NCBI RefSeq assembly: GCF_023370115.1
Contig: NZ_CP097160.1
Span: 868,001-932,000 of the forward strand
Reading direction: 5' to 3'
Length of the DNA stretch: 64,000 nucleotides
From: Gulosibacter sediminis
Lineage (GTDB): Bacteria; Actinomycetota; Actinomycetes; Actinomycetales; Microbacteriaceae
In this document: positions 1-8,229 of the stretch, in pieces
How the letters are laid out: each line of letters starts with the position of its first letter
How positions within the stretch are numbered: the first letter of the stretch is position 1
Notes under the pieces: model-generated
Told to the model about the DNA's origin: nothing
The model's database searches: none
The model's input: only the letters and a program-made list of their open reading frames with translations
Translations under genes and position numbers: made by a program

Positions 1-115
1 GTCGACCGGCGTGATTCCGGACGGCCTGCCGACGGTGCGCGACGGCCTGCGGGCCGTCGAACTCACCGAGCGGGTGCTCGCCTCGGCCGCGAGCCAGGCC
101 TGGGTCGACGCGTAG
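1..115 (+). CDS. 3' end of an oxidoreductase, probably Gfo/Idh/MocA family
   Basis: The window opens inside a gene. The open frame starts at base 2 and ends at the TAG at 113-115, giving about 37 C-terminal residues that end in QAWVDA. The segment with LPTVRDGLRAVELTERVLAS resembles the last helix of Gfo/Idh/MocA-type NAD(P)-dependent sugar or inositol oxidoreductases, where a conserved D-G-x-x-A-x-x-V/L pattern is common. That is family knowledge applied to a short tail, so the substrate cannot be named. The next gene is on the opposite strand and converges on it. Confidence 0.45.
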   Translation, partial: STGVIPDGLPTVRDGLRAVELTERVLASAASQAWVDA

Positions 116-136
116 CGACCCGCGCCGAGCGACCGC

Positions 137-427
137 TTAGGCGAGTCGCTCGATCTCGACGAACACGATGTCGGATGCGCTGCCCCGGTTCTCGACCTGG
201 TGTTCCGACCCGGCGGCGCGCGTGTAGCTCGTGCCCGCGACGAGCTCGGCCACGATTTCTTCGCCCTCGGCGGTGACGACGTGCATGCGGTCGGTCACCA
301 TCGGTACCACCACGTATTCGAAGTCGTGGCGGTGCATTGGGATCACCCCGCCAGGCGCGATCGTCCACTTCATCACGCGAAAGTGCTCGGTTTCGAGCTG
401 TAGTTCGCCGGTTGATCCGGTGCTCAT
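137..427 (-). CDS. small single-domain cupin protein
   Basis: A 96-residue protein made of one cupin barrel. The first cupin motif is visible as G-x-x-I-P-M-H-R-H-x-F-E-Y around residues 26-40, which supplies the usual metal-binding His-His-Glu group. The second motif is weaker, around G-S-E-H-Q-V-E-N at 73-80, and keeps one His. Such small cupins act as sugar-binding or dioxygenase-like proteins, or as accessory proteins to catabolic genes. Nothing here fixes a substrate. It is transcribed divergently from the shikimate dehydrogenase-like gene, with only 74 bp between the starts, so the two may share a control region. Confidence 0.75.
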   Translation of the reverse strand: MSTGSTGELQLETEHFRVMKWTIAPGGVIPMHRHDFEYVVVPMVTDRMHVVTAEGEEIVAELVAGTSYTRAAGSEHQVENRGSASDIVFVEIERLA

Positions 428-501
428 GCGCGGGGCTCCTTCGGCTCGTTCGCGGCGAAGTCCGCCGCTCGGGCCCAGCCTACGGGGTACATAATGGCGA
501 T

Positions 502-1317
502 GTGCCGATTCTCAACAAAGACATGTCTCTCTGCATCTCGCTCGCCGGGCGGCCGTCGAACTACGGCACGCGGTTTCACAATTTCCTCTACGACGAAATT
601 GGCCTGAACTACATCTACAAGGCGTTCACGACGACGAACATCACCGATGCCATCGCCGGCGTGCGCGCCCTCGGCATCCGCGGCTGCTCGGTCTCGATGC
701 CGTTCAAGGAGGCCGTGATTCCGCTCGTCGACGAGCTCGAAGAATCGGCCGCGGCCATCGACTCGGTGAACACGATCGTCAACACGGATGGTCACCTCGC
801 TGCCGCGAACACCGACTACGAGGCCGTCGTGCAGCTGCTCAAGAACCACCAGCTCGACACCTCGATGTCGGTGCTCGTGCGCGGCTCGGGCGGCATGGCG
901 AAGGCCGTCATCGCGGCGTTCCGCGGCGCCGGCTTCGACGACCTCACGATCGTCGCGCGCAACGCCGAGGCGGGCCAGGCCATCGCCGACCGCTACGACT
1001 ACCCCGCGGTCACCGACGACCCCGAGCCCGGCCACAACCTGCTCGTCAACGTCACGCCGCTCGGCATGCAAGGGGCGGATGCTGAGACACTCTCGTTCTC
1101 GGAGGCGCACATCGGCGCGGCGAAGCAGGTCTTCGATGTCGTCGCACTGCCCGCCGAGACGCCGCTCATTCGCGCCGCGCAGGCCGCGAACGTGCCGACC
1201 ATCTCGGGTTCCGAGGTGTTCGCGCTGCAGGCCGCCGGCCAATTCAAGCGCTACACGGGCGTCGAGCTGACGCAGGACCAGATCGACCGGGCCGCCGCCT
1301 TCGCTCGTGAGGCGTAG
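502..1317 (+). CDS. shikimate 5-dehydrogenase-like protein
   Basis: A 271-residue protein of the shikimate/quinate dehydrogenase fold, which reduces a cyclic keto acid with NAD(P)H. The substrate domain shows S-L-A-G-R-P-S-N (residues 13-20), and the catalytic lysine is K69 in S-M-P-F-K-E. V-N-T-I-V-N and N-T-D-Y follow, with the conserved Asp. The nucleotide domain carries G-S-G-G-M-A-K-A near residue 129. The sequence matches the SDH-like (SdhL) subgroup rather than classical AroE: it starts with INKD-x-x-LC and is short. I chose the GTG at 502 because that motif then sits at the N-terminus; an ATG at 523 is also possible. A thioesterase gene follows 10 bp downstream. Confidence 0.8.
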   Translation: MPILNKDMSLCISLAGRPSNYGTRFHNFLYDEIGLNYIYKAFTTTNITDAIAGVRALGIRGCSVSMPFKEAVIPLVDELEESAAAIDSVNTIVNTDGHLAAANTDYEAVVQLLKNHQLDTSMSVLVRGSGGMAKAVIAAFRGAGFDDLTIVARNAEAGQAIADRYDYPAVTDDPEPGHNLLVNVTPLGMQGADAETLSFSEAHIGAAKQVFDVVALPAETPLIRAAQAANVPTISGSEVFALQAAGQFKRYTGVELTQDQIDRAAAFAREA

Positions 1318-1327
1318 ACCCGACGGC

Positions 1328-2137
1328 ATGACGACTCCCAATCTCAACCCCGACGCCGCGCCCTACTTCGTGCGCGAGTCCGCGACGCGGTTCCGCCCGA
1401 ACCCCGAGACCGGCGGCAGCTGGAACAAGCAGGAGCAGCACATCGCGCCCGTCGTCGGGCTCATCAGTCACCTGATCCTCACCGATCGCGATGAGCGTCA
1501 TGGCGACAGCGCGCTGCGCATGAGCCGGCTCTCGTGCGACATCCTCGGCGTGATCCCGATCGAGCCATTCGACGTCGAGATTCGCGTCGTGCGCCCCGGC
1601 CGCACGATCGAACTCGTCGAGGCGGTGCTGACGCACGGCGGCCGCCCGGCGGTGAGTGCCCGCGCCTGGCTCACGAAGGAGTTCGACACCGACGACATCG
1701 CGGGCTCGACCGTGCCGCGCATCCCGTCGGTCGACGAACTGCCGAGCTGGGACATGGAAGACACCTGGGACGGCGCCTTCGTCGAGACGCTCGATGTGCG
1801 TCGCCAGTCGAGCGGCCCGGGGGTCGCGCAGTACTGGATCCGGCCCCAGCGGCCGTTGCTGACGGGCGAGCCGGTCAGCAGCACGGCTCGGATGCTCTCG
1901 GTCGCCGATGTCGCGAACGGCTCGGCGACGCTCGTGTCGCCCGACGAGGTCGCGTTCCCGAACCTCGACCTCACGGCGCACCTCTTCCGCGTGCCGGTCG
2001 GGGAGTGGCTCGGCTTCGACACGCACGTCTCGATCGGCCCGCGCGGCGCCGGGCTCACCCAGAGCGTCCTGCACGACGCCGCAGGGCCGATCGGTACCCT
2101 CGCGCAGACGCTCACGGTGCGTCCGCGGCGCGCCTAG
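1328..2137 (+). CDS. acyl-CoA thioesterase family protein (double hotdog)
   Basis: A 269-residue protein whose composition and segments such as HGDSALRMSRLSCDILG and FEVRVVRPGRTIE-like stretches fit the TesB-like or thioesterase-superfamily double-hotdog proteins of actinobacteria. These hydrolyse acyl-CoA thioesters in the cytoplasm. The second half contains F-P-N-L-D-L-T-A-H-L-F-R, typical of the C-terminal hotdog repeat. The ATG at 1328 lies 10 bp after the previous stop, so the two genes probably form an operon. A strong hairpin follows the stop. The acyl substrate cannot be predicted. Confidence 0.7.
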   Translation: MTTPNLNPDAAPYFVRESATRFRPNPETGGSWNKQEQHIAPVVGLISHLILTDRDERHGDSALRMSRLSCDILGVIPIEPFDVEIRVVRPGRTIELVEAVLTHGGRPAVSARAWLTKEFDTDDIAGSTVPRIPSVDELPSWDMEDTWDGAFVETLDVRRQSSGPGVAQYWIRPQRPLLTGEPVSSTARMLSVADVANGSATLVSPDEVAFPNLDLTAHLFRVPVGEWLGFDTHVSIGPRGAGLTQSVLHDAAGPIGTLAQTLTVRPRRA

Positions 2138-2145
2138 CGCACCAC

Positions 2146-2186
2146 GAAGTCGGGCCGCCCAGCTACCAGCTGCGCGGCCCGACTTC
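2146..2186. terminator. bidirectional hairpin terminator
   Basis: Perfect 13-bp arms, GAAGTCGGGCCGC at 2146-2158 and its complement at 2174-2186, enclose a smaller CAGCT/AGCTG hairpin. It lies between two convergent genes (stops at 2137 and 2199), so it can serve both directions. Confidence 0.75.
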
Positions 2187-2198
2187 TGCACACGAACG

Positions 2199-3443
2199 CT
2201 ACGACACCGGCGCGCTTGCCGGCGTCGGCTGCGTCACGGTGCCGATCGCCCACTGGTACCCGGGCTCGGTGTCGTTGACTTCGAAGTCGCCGATGGTGCG
2301 CGCCTTATAGAGCCAGGGGTTGTGCGAGGCGACGGTGCGGGCGTTGCGCCAGTGTCGGTCGAGCGCGGCCGAGGCGCGCACGCCGGATGCGCCGAGCGCA
2401 TCGAACAGGCGGGTCGCGGCCTCGGGCACGAGGCGCGAGAGCGTCACCTGGGCGCGCGCCGAATCGAGCTCGGAAGCGACCACGGCGGCCTGCGCAGCCG
2501 ACACCGAGTCGTCCCCACCGAGCCCACCCCGCACCGCTGCGGCGGTCTGGTACGCGTGCTCGATCGACTCGGCGACGCGCTGCACGAGCGCATCCGCCGC
2601 GTACGAGGTCGCCCCGATCTCGCCGACGGCCTGGAGAATCTGCGGGTCGTTGCGCACCCGGTCGGCGTTGCCGTGGCTGTAGGTGCGTTCGCGGGCGGCG
2701 ACCGCCGACGAGGCGTCGCGGAGCACCGCGCGGGCGATGCCGGCGTGGGTCGCGAGCAGCACGAGCTGGTAGAGCGCGGTCTGGTAGGCGAAGCGGTCGT
2801 CGAAGGGAATCACGTCGGCGCGCTCGACCACGGCGCCGCCGTAGACGATCGTGCCCGTGCCGGTGAGCTGCTGGCCGAAGCCGTCCCAGTCGTCGCTGAT
2901 CGTCACCGAGTCCTGCGCGAGCGGCACGACGGCGATGTACGGCGTGCCATCGTCGCCCTGCACCGTGGTATCGGAGTAGTCGGCGTAGATCGAGCCGGTC
3001 GTGTAGAACTTCTCGCCGGTCACGCTGGCCGCGTCGCCCACGAAATCGATCTGCGTGCCGAGCTGGCCGCGCTCGACCGCACCGATCTCGCTCCACGCGT
3101 TGCCCACCACGGCACCCTCGGCGAGGCGGGCCAGCCAGCGGGTGCGGAAGTCACTGTGGCGGGACACGAGCACATCCTCGACGAAGGCGATGTGGCCGCG
3201 CCAGATTTGCGCGAGGTTCGAGTCGGCAGCGGCGAGCTCGACGAGGAGCGCGGCGAGCTGTGGCACGGTCGCGCCGAAGCCGCCGGCGCCTTCGGGCAGG
3301 CGTACCCGCCCGAAGCCCGCCTCGGCGAGGGCGCGCACCTCGGCGACCGGCAGGGCGCGCCCGCGTTCGCGCTCGACGGCACCCGCCGCGATCGCCGCGA
3401 ACACGGGCGCGAAATGGTCTTGCAATTGCTGGTTCGTGGTCAT
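2199..3443 (-). CDS. acyl-CoA dehydrogenase-family flavoenzyme (SfnB/DszC-like)
   Basis: A 414-residue protein with the three-part acyl-CoA dehydrogenase fold: N-terminal helices with L-A-E-A-G-F-G-R-V-R-L-P-E, a central beta domain containing G-E-K-F-Y-T-T-G-S, and a C-terminal helical domain. It lacks the usual catalytic Glu context. The pattern S-N-L-A-Q-I-W-R-G-H near residue 95 and the length match the SfnB/DszC-type branch, which is linked to sulfur acquisition or FMNH2-dependent monooxygenation. That subfamily placement is an inference. The gene stands alone between terminators, starting at ATG 3443. Confidence 0.65.
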   Translation of the reverse strand: MTTNQQLQDHFAPVFAAIAAGAVERERGRALPVAEVRALAEAGFGRVRLPEGAGGFGATVPQLAALLVELAAADSNLAQIWRGHIAFVEDVLVSRHSDFRTRWLARLAEGAVVGNAWSEIGAVERGQLGTQIDFVGDAASVTGEKFYTTGSIYADYSDTTVQGDDGTPYIAVVPLAQDSVTISDDWDGFGQQLTGTGTIVYGGAVVERADVIPFDDRFAYQTALYQLVLLATHAGIARAVLRDASSAVAARERTYSHGNADRVRNDPQILQAVGEIGATSYAADALVQRVAESIEHAYQTAAAVRGGLGGDDSVSAAQAAVVASELDSARAQVTLSRLVPEAATRLFDALGASGVRASAALDRHWRNARTVASHNPWLYKARTIGDFEVNDTEPGYQWAIGTVTQPTPASAPVS

Positions 3444-3697
3444 GGCCCCTCACTTGGTCGGTCGTTTCAACGTCCGGCCAAGCTAGGGGCTAGACTGCGC
3501 GGGCAAAAGTGGGCCGCGTCACGATGATTCACGGGGCGTCACATGTGACGCAGCCATGACACACCCCGTCAACAGCGTCGCGCCGACCGCCCACTCGAGG
3601 TAGGGCGATCGGCGCGAATGGGGCTGTGGCTTCGAACGAGGTCGAACTACGCCTCGGGGATTTCGATCGAGAAGCTCTCGATAGTGATCGACGCGGG

Positions 3698-4534
3698 TTA
3701 GGGGCCGCCGCGTACGCCCGTCTCGAGGGCGTCGATGCGGGCGAGCTCGTCGGAGGTGAGCTCGAAGTCGAACACATCGAAGTTCTCGGCGATGCGGCTC
3801 GGCGTGATCGACTTCGGGATCGCCTGACGGCCCTGCTGACGGTGCCACGCGAGCATGACCTGGGCGGCCGACTTGTCGTGGGCCGCAGCAATGTCGAGCA
3901 GCATCGGGTCCTGCAGCGTCGAGCCGTTGCTGCCGTCCTGATAGAACGTGATGCCGCCGATGGGCGACCAGGCTTGGGTGAGGATGCCGTGCGACTCACC
4001 GAACTCGGCGACTTCGCGCTGCTGGAAGTACGGGTGCACCTCGATCTGGTTCACGGCGGGCACGACGTCGCGCTCGGCGAGGATTCGCTCGAGCTCGGGC
4101 ACCATGAAGTTGCTCACGCCGATGGCGCGCACGCGGCCGTCGGCGAGGAGGGTTTCGAGCGCGCGGTACGCCTCGAGCGCGCGGTCGAACTCGGTCGAGA
4201 CGGCCTGGTGCAGGAGCAGTAGGTCGACCTGCTCGACACCAAGCTTGCCGGCCGACTTTTCGAAGCCGTGCAGGGTCTCGTCGTAGCCGAAGTCGTTGAT
4301 CCAGATCTTCGTCTCGATGAAGATCTCGTCGCGGGCAAGGTCGCTCGCCTTGATGGCGGCGCCGACCTCGCGCTCGTTGCCGTAGGCCGCGGCGGTGTCG
4401 ATGTGACGGTAGCCGACGCGAAGCGCCTCGCTGACCGCGGCGGAGGTCTCGGCGGGTGCGGTCTGGAAGACGCCGAAGCCGAGCGCCGGAATCGCGAGGC
4501 CGTTGTTCAGGGTCAGTGTGTCGTTGGAAGTCAT
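3698..4534 (-). CDS. aldo/keto reductase (2,5-diketo-D-gluconate reductase type), C-terminus cut by a premature stop
   Basis: NAD(P)H-dependent aldo/keto reductase, 278 residues as it stands. The catalytic tetrad is visible as D46, Y51, K76 and the His of L-L-L-L-H near 109; G-V-S-N-F and P-K-S-I-T-P-S-R-I mark the cofactor site. The protein ends abruptly at RGGP, where relatives continue. After the TAA at 3698-3700 the same frame stays open for 16 more codons (P-A-S-I-T-I-E ... E-I-P-E-A) to a TAG at 3647-3649. That extension looks like the normal tail of this family, so a single GAA to TAA change has probably removed about 17 residues. The core active site is intact. It is divergent from the TetR gene at 4646. 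Confidence 0.85.
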   Translation of the reverse strand: MTSNDTLTLNNGLAIPALGFGVFQTAPAETSAAVSEALRVGYRHIDTAAAYGNEREVGAAIKASDLARDEIFIETKIWINDFGYDETLHGFEKSAGKLGVEQVDLLLLHQAVSTEFDRALEAYRALETLLADGRVRAIGVSNFMVPELERILAERDVVPAVNQIEVHPYFQQREVAEFGESHGILTQAWSPIGGITFYQDGSNGSTLQDPMLLDIAAAHDKSAAQVMLAWHRQQGRQAIPKSITPSRIAENFDVFDFELTSDELARIDALETGVRGGP

Positions 4535-4607
4535 GTGCGTGCGTCCGTTCCTGCGTCGAACATAAAAGTGGAATTTTCTTTCCGGTTAGCGAGTGTAGCG
4601 AATAAGT

Positions 4608-4622
4608 GGATGCCGCGCATCC
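4608..4622. promoter_or_regulatory. possible TetR operator between aldo/keto reductase and tetR
   Basis: An inverted repeat GGATGC-CGC-GCATCC (6-bp arms, 3-nt spacer) lies 24 bp before the TetR start, inside the 111-bp divergent, comparatively AT-rich spacer. Position suggests autoregulation and control of the neighbouring reductase. GGATGC is a common hexamer in this genome, so the match may be chance. Confidence 0.35.
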
Positions 4623-4645
4623 GTTTTTTCGTTAGAGTTGTCTGC

Positions 4646-5326
4646 ATGAACGAGCAGGGTCTTCGGAAGGACGCGGAGCGCAACCGCGAGCGGCTACTCG
4701 AGGCCGGGCGCAAGGTGTTCGCCGAGCGCGGCCTCGGCGCGAGTCTCAACGACGTCGCCAAGGCGGCCGGGGTCGGCGTGGGCACCGCGTACCGGCGGTT
4801 CGCCAACAAGGACGAGCTCATCGACGCGATCTTCGTGCGGCAAGTCGACGAACTCGGCGCGATTCTCAATGAGTCACTTGCCGATGAGGACGCCTGGCGG
4901 GGTCTCGTGAACTACCTCGAGGGCACCCTCGCGATACAGGCCCGTGACCGCGGCATGGCGCAGATTCTCTCGGGCAGCTGGGCCAGCCTTGAAGAGTACA
5001 ACGCGCAGCGAGCCCGGCTCGCGCCCCTCGTGAATCGGCTGGCTGACCGGGCGCGCGAGACCGGTGTCGTGCGGGCCGACCTCACCGGCACCGATCTCAT
5101 CTTTCTCCAGATCGGACTTACGGCGATCGCCACCACCGCGCGTGACGGCGCCGACCACATCAATCGCGCCGACGCCCCGGAGCTGTATCGGCGCTACCTC
5201 GGGGTATTCCTCGACGGCATCCGCGAGCCGGCGACGCGAACCGAGTTGCCCATCCCTGCGCTCAGCACCGATGACACGCACGCCCTGCTGCGACAAACTG
5301 TGTCGGGTGATGACGTCACCGAGTGA
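4646..5326 (+). CDS. TetR/AcrR-family transcriptional regulator
   Basis: A 226-residue repressor. The N-terminal helix-turn-helix reads R-E-R-L-L-E-A-G-R-K-V-F-A-E-R-G, then V-A-K-A-A-G-V-G-V-G-T-A-Y-R-R-F-A-N-K-D-E-L (about residues 15-60), which is the canonical TetR DNA-binding domain. The C-terminal ligand domain is all-helical and fits the subgroup with a TetR_C_33-like segment; the ligand is unknown. It is divergent from the aldo/keto reductase, a common pairing for a redox-stress or xenobiotic sensor and its target. Its TGA is followed immediately by the GyrI-like gene, so both are probably one transcript. Confidence 0.85.
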   Translation: MNEQGLRKDAERNRERLLEAGRKVFAERGLGASLNDVAKAAGVGVGTAYRRFANKDELIDAIFVRQVDELGAILNESLADEDAWRGLVNYLEGTLAIQARDRGMAQILSGSWASLEEYNAQRARLAPLVNRLADRARETGVVRADLTGTDLIFLQIGLTAIATTARDGADHINRADAPELYRRYLGVFLDGIREPATRTELPIPALSTDDTHALLRQTVSGDDVTE

Positions 5327-5337
5327 TGGGAGCCCGC

Positions 5338-5958
5338 ATGCCCGAGAAAGTTGACTTCAAGAAGTCGCTCGACTCCTACCGTGCGAAACGTGGCGAGTTT
5401 CGCCAGCTCGAGCTGCCGCCCCGCCAGTACCTCGCGGTCGACGGACAAGGCGACCCGAACGCGGCGCCCGAATACGCGGCCGCGCTCGCGGCGCTCTACC
5501 CGGTCGCGTACGCGCTGAAGTTCGCGAGCAAACGCACGCTCGAGCGCGACTACGTCGTGCCGCCGCTCGAGGGGCTCTGGTGGGCTGACGACTACGCGAG
5601 CTTCACCACCGCGCGCGACAAGTCACGCTGGCGCTGGACGATGCTGCTGCTCGTGCCCGACTGGCTCGGCGAAGCCGAGGTCGCTGCGGCAATCGATCAG
5701 GTGCGCAGCAAGGATGCGCCGGGTTGGCTCGACGCAGTCGAGTTGCGTGAGCTCGACGAGGGCGCCTGCGTGCAGACCCTGCACATCGGCAGCTACGACG
5801 ACGAGACGCCGGTGCTCGCCCGGCTGCACGACGAATTCCTGCCCGCGAACGGACTGCGCCCGCGCGGCCTGCACCACGAGGTCTACCTCGGCGACCCGCG
5901 GCGCACCGCACCCGAGCGCCTTTGCACGATCCTGCGGCAGCCCGTCGCGCCGGCCTGA
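5338..5958 (+). CDS. GyrI-like small-molecule-binding domain protein
   Basis: A 206-residue stand-alone GyrI-like (SHS2) domain protein. It contains L-P-P-R-Q-Y-L-A-V-D-G-Q-G-D-P-N near the start, a Tyr/Trp-rich middle (W-W-A-D-D-Y), and C-V-Q-T-L-H-I-G-S-Y-D-D-E-T-P followed by G-L-H-H-E-V-Y-L-G-D-P-R-R, which is the usual ligand-pocket signature. Family members bind or hydrolyse small, often cationic xenobiotics. Three in-frame starts exist at 5323 (GTG), 5326 and 5338. I chose 5338 because GGGAG lies 5 nt upstream of it. It follows the TetR gene and probably works with it. Confidence 0.8.
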   Translation: MPEKVDFKKSLDSYRAKRGEFRQLELPPRQYLAVDGQGDPNAAPEYAAALAALYPVAYALKFASKRTLERDYVVPPLEGLWWADDYASFTTARDKSRWRWTMLLLVPDWLGEAEVAAAIDQVRSKDAPGWLDAVELRELDEGACVQTLHIGSYDDETPVLARLHDEFLPANGLRPRGLHHEVYLGDPRRTAPERLCTILRQPVAPA

Positions 5959-6011
5959 GCCGTCGACCCTAGCTATTCGGGCGGCAGTGGATGCACGCCG
6001 ACGGGATTCGG

Positions 6012-6450
6012 GGCTCTTCACAATTCGGGGTGTAGGTGTGGTCTGAATCTGCCGGCTTCGAGGAGTGCGCGGGCGATGTAGTTGGTGAGGTTGCGGAAGC
6101 CGAGGGCCAGGCCACGCAGGTGCTCGAGGCGACCGTTCACGGCTTCGGTAGGTCCGTTGCTCGTGCGCGGCCGGTCGAAGTAGGCCAGGACGTCGCAGGC
6201 GCGTCTGGTCAGGGTGCGGCCGAGCTTGCGCAGTTCTACCAACGCCTCAGGCACACTGTCGGCGAGGGCGTCGATCACGGAGCTTTTCTCGACGCGGCCG
6301 GCTGCCCGGTCGGGGTGACGGTAGGCGGAGATCATGCGCTGGTAGATCCCCCAGGTGCACTCGACTTGCACGTGCCGGTCCCCAGCGAAGAGCTTGTCAA
6401 GGCGCTCGTGCTGGCGGTCGGTGAGCAGGTCAGCCCCGGTGTGCAGGGTC
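6012..6450 (-). mobile_element. ISL3-family element, 439-bp terminal fragment
   Basis: Begins at the element end (GGCTCTTCACAATTCGG...) and holds the last ~144 codons of an ISL3-type transposase on the minus strand (stop at 6018-6020), including E-C-T-W-G-I-Y-Q-R-M and N-G-P-T-E-A-V-N-G-R. By eye the whole stretch is identical to 10894-11332. It ends abruptly at 6450, where an IS3-family element starts. Confidence 0.9.
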
Positions 6451-6516
6451 GGGTCTGCTGAAGGTTTGGTTGAGTCCTTGACCGCATGATTCCGAAGCAG
6501 GAGTCGTGCTGGAAGG

Positions 6517-6816
6517 ATGGCTATCGTGCCGAAGATCTATTCTGATGAGTTCAAACGGGACGCTGTAGCGATGGTGGCTGCGGGCTCGTCGCAGCGGCAG
6601 GTGTGCAGGGATCTGGGGATCTCGAAGACCGCGTTGCAGACCTGGATCCGAGATGACCGGTTCCGTTCGCATGGGATGACCCCTACGACGGATCTTGATG
6701 AGCGTCGCGAGATGACCGCGGCGTTGCGGCGGATCCGGGAGCTGGAGATGGAGAACGAGGTACTCCGGCGGGCTGCGGCGTATCTGTCGCAGGCGCATCT
6801 GCTGCCCCCAAAATGA
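6517..6816 (+). CDS. IS3-family OrfA (HTH protein)
   Basis: A 99-residue OrfA. An N-terminal helix-turn-helix of the HTH_Tnp_1 type (Y-S-D-E-F-K-R-D-A-V-A-M-V, then G-S-S-Q-R-Q-V-C-R-D-L-G-I-S) is followed by a leucine-zipper-like heptad region, R-R-I-R-E-L-E-M-E-N-E-V-L-R-R-A-A-A-Y. It binds the element ends and normally is fused to OrfB by frameshifting. Its 3' end overlaps the downstream orfB by 4 nt (ATGA). GGAAGG precedes the ATG at 6517. It is complete, but its partner is truncated, so the element cannot move by itself. Confidence 0.85.
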   Translation: MAIVPKIYSDEFKRDAVAMVAAGSSQRQVCRDLGISKTALQTWIRDDRFRSHGMTPTTDLDERREMTAALRRIRELEMENEVLRRAAAYLSQAHLLPPK

Positions 6817-7369
6817 TCTACCCGCTCGTCCGTGAGATGGCCGCGGTCGACGCCCCTGTACGGGTGCCGGTCGCGGTGGCGTGTCGGGTACTCGGGTTCT
6901 CTGAGCAGGCGTATTACAAGTGGCTGCGCCGGCCTGTGTCGGCGCGTGAAGTCGAGGAAGCGCACCTGATCGAGGTGCTCCGGGAACTGCACGAGGACGA
7001 CCCTGAGGGCGGGTATCGGGTGCTGTCGGACGATCTTGCCGAGCGTGGTTACCAGCTCAGCGAGCGGCGTGTGTGGCGGTTATGCCGTGTCGCGGGGATT
7101 CGTTCGACGATCACGTCCCGCAAACGCCGGTATCGGACAGCGGGGCCGCCGGTGCATGACGATCTCGTGAATCGCGAGTTCACCGCGCATGGTCCGAACC
7201 AGCTGTGGTTGACCGATATTACCGAGCACCGGACCGCCCAGGGGAGGTTGTACTGCTGCGCGGTTCAAGACGTCTACTCGAACCGTGTCGTCGGGTACTC
7301 GATCGATTCGCGGATGAAGGCCCGCATCGCGGTGAACGCGGTGGAGATGGTGGGCCGCCCCCTTCATTC
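6813..7369 (+). pseudogene. IS3-family OrfB transposase, truncated
   Basis: The N-terminal part of a DDE integrase-type transposase. The HTH_21 region (G-G-Y-R-V-L-S-D-D-L) and the first catalytic Asp in N-Q-L-W-L-T-D-I-T are present. The second Asp and the Glu of the DDE triad are missing, because the sequence runs into another IS at about 7370. The frame stays open to 7406 only by chance. Confidence 0.85.
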
Positions 7370-7396
7370 GGTCCGGTCGCTGTGCGAGTCGTCGGT

Positions 7397-8179
7397 TTAC
7401 GATTGATGGGTGCCTTGCCGAGCGTAGTCGACGGGTGCGAGGTAGCCGAGCGATGAATGCCGGCGGTCGTGGTTGTATTCGGTCTTCCAGTCGCCGATCA
7501 CGACCTGGGCGTGGAGCAGCGAGTAGAAGCTGTTGATGTTCAGGCACTCGTCGCGGAGCCTGCTGTTGAACGACTCGACGTACCCGTTGTGCCAGGGCGA
7601 ACCGGGCGGGATGTAGAACAGGCCGGTGCGGTTGCCGGCCCAGTGGGCCATCGCGTCGCTGATGAACTCGGGGCCGTTGTCGGATCGGAGCACCGCGGGG
7701 GCGCCGCGGACTGCGACGAGGTCCTCGAGGTGGGCGGTGAGCCGGTCCGCGGTGATCGACCGTTCGACGAGCCCGCCGATGCACTCGCGGGTGTGCTCGT
7801 CGACGATGGAGCAGATCTTGATCGGACGGCCCTGCTCGTCCGCGTCGAACTGGAAGTCCACCGCCCACACGAGGTTCGGTGCGACCGCTGCCGGGGCGTC
7901 GACGGTCGAAGACCCAACGCGTTTGCGGCGACGCCGCTGCGGGACGCGCAGCCCTTCCTCGCGCCAGAGCCGTTGGATCTTCTTGTGGTTCACGACCCAC
8001 CCCTCGCCGCGGGCATCGTGGTAGGCCCTGCGGTATCCCCACCGCGGGCGCTTCTTCGCATACGCCCGCAGCCAGTCCCGCAACGCCAGGTCCGGGTCGG
8101 CTGTCGTCTCGCCCTGGAGCGGGCGACGGTATGCGGACCTGCTCAGCCCGGCCAGACGGCACGCCATTCGTTCGCTCAC
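7397..8179 (-). CDS. IS3-family OrfB transposase (DDE, complete)
   Basis: A 260-residue integrase-core protein, normally made as the C-terminal part of an OrfAB fusion. The DDE triad is complete: D in V-W-A-V-D-F-Q, D in V-L-R-S-D-N-G-P-E-F, and E in N-G-Y-V-E-S-F-N. The HTH_21 segment (K-R-P-R-W-G-Y-R-R-A-Y) precedes it. The frame is open upstream past the GTG at 8179 to the slippery site at 8236-8242, so the fusion protein reads through without needing this start. It looks functional. Confidence 0.9.
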   Translation of the reverse strand: MSERMACRLAGLSRSAYRRPLQGETTADPDLALRDWLRAYAKKRPRWGYRRAYHDARGEGWVVNHKKIQRLWREEGLRVPQRRRRKRVGSSTVDAPAAVAPNLVWAVDFQFDADEQGRPIKICSIVDEHTRECIGGLVERSITADRLTAHLEDLVAVRGAPAVLRSDNGPEFISDAMAHWAGNRTGLFYIPPGSPWHNGYVESFNSRLRDECLNINSFYSLLHAQVVIGDWKTEYNHDRRHSSLGYLAPVDYARQGTHQS

Positions 8180-8229
8180 CCGCAGCTTGCGCTTGAGGTG
8201 GTCGACGGCGGCGCGGCGCCTGCCCGGTC

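Larger units (their letters stand above)
6451..7369 (+). mobile_element. IS3-family element (first), 3'-truncated
   Basis: Contains orfA (6517-6816) and the first two thirds of orfB. It begins exactly where the ISL3 copy is broken and is itself broken at about 7369 by the terminal repeat of a second IS3 element. The rest of the element was not found to the right of the second IS, so it has been lost. Confidence 0.8.

Noticed and set aside
2305-3096. Overlapping Arg-rich minus-strand frame inside the acyl-CoA dehydrogenase-like gene
   Set aside because: Out-of-frame shadow with low-complexity Arg/Ala content and no ribosome site.
4268-4645. Upstream extension of the TetR frame
   Set aside because: It runs antisense through the aldo/keto reductase gene; the TetR domain begins right after the ATG at 4646.
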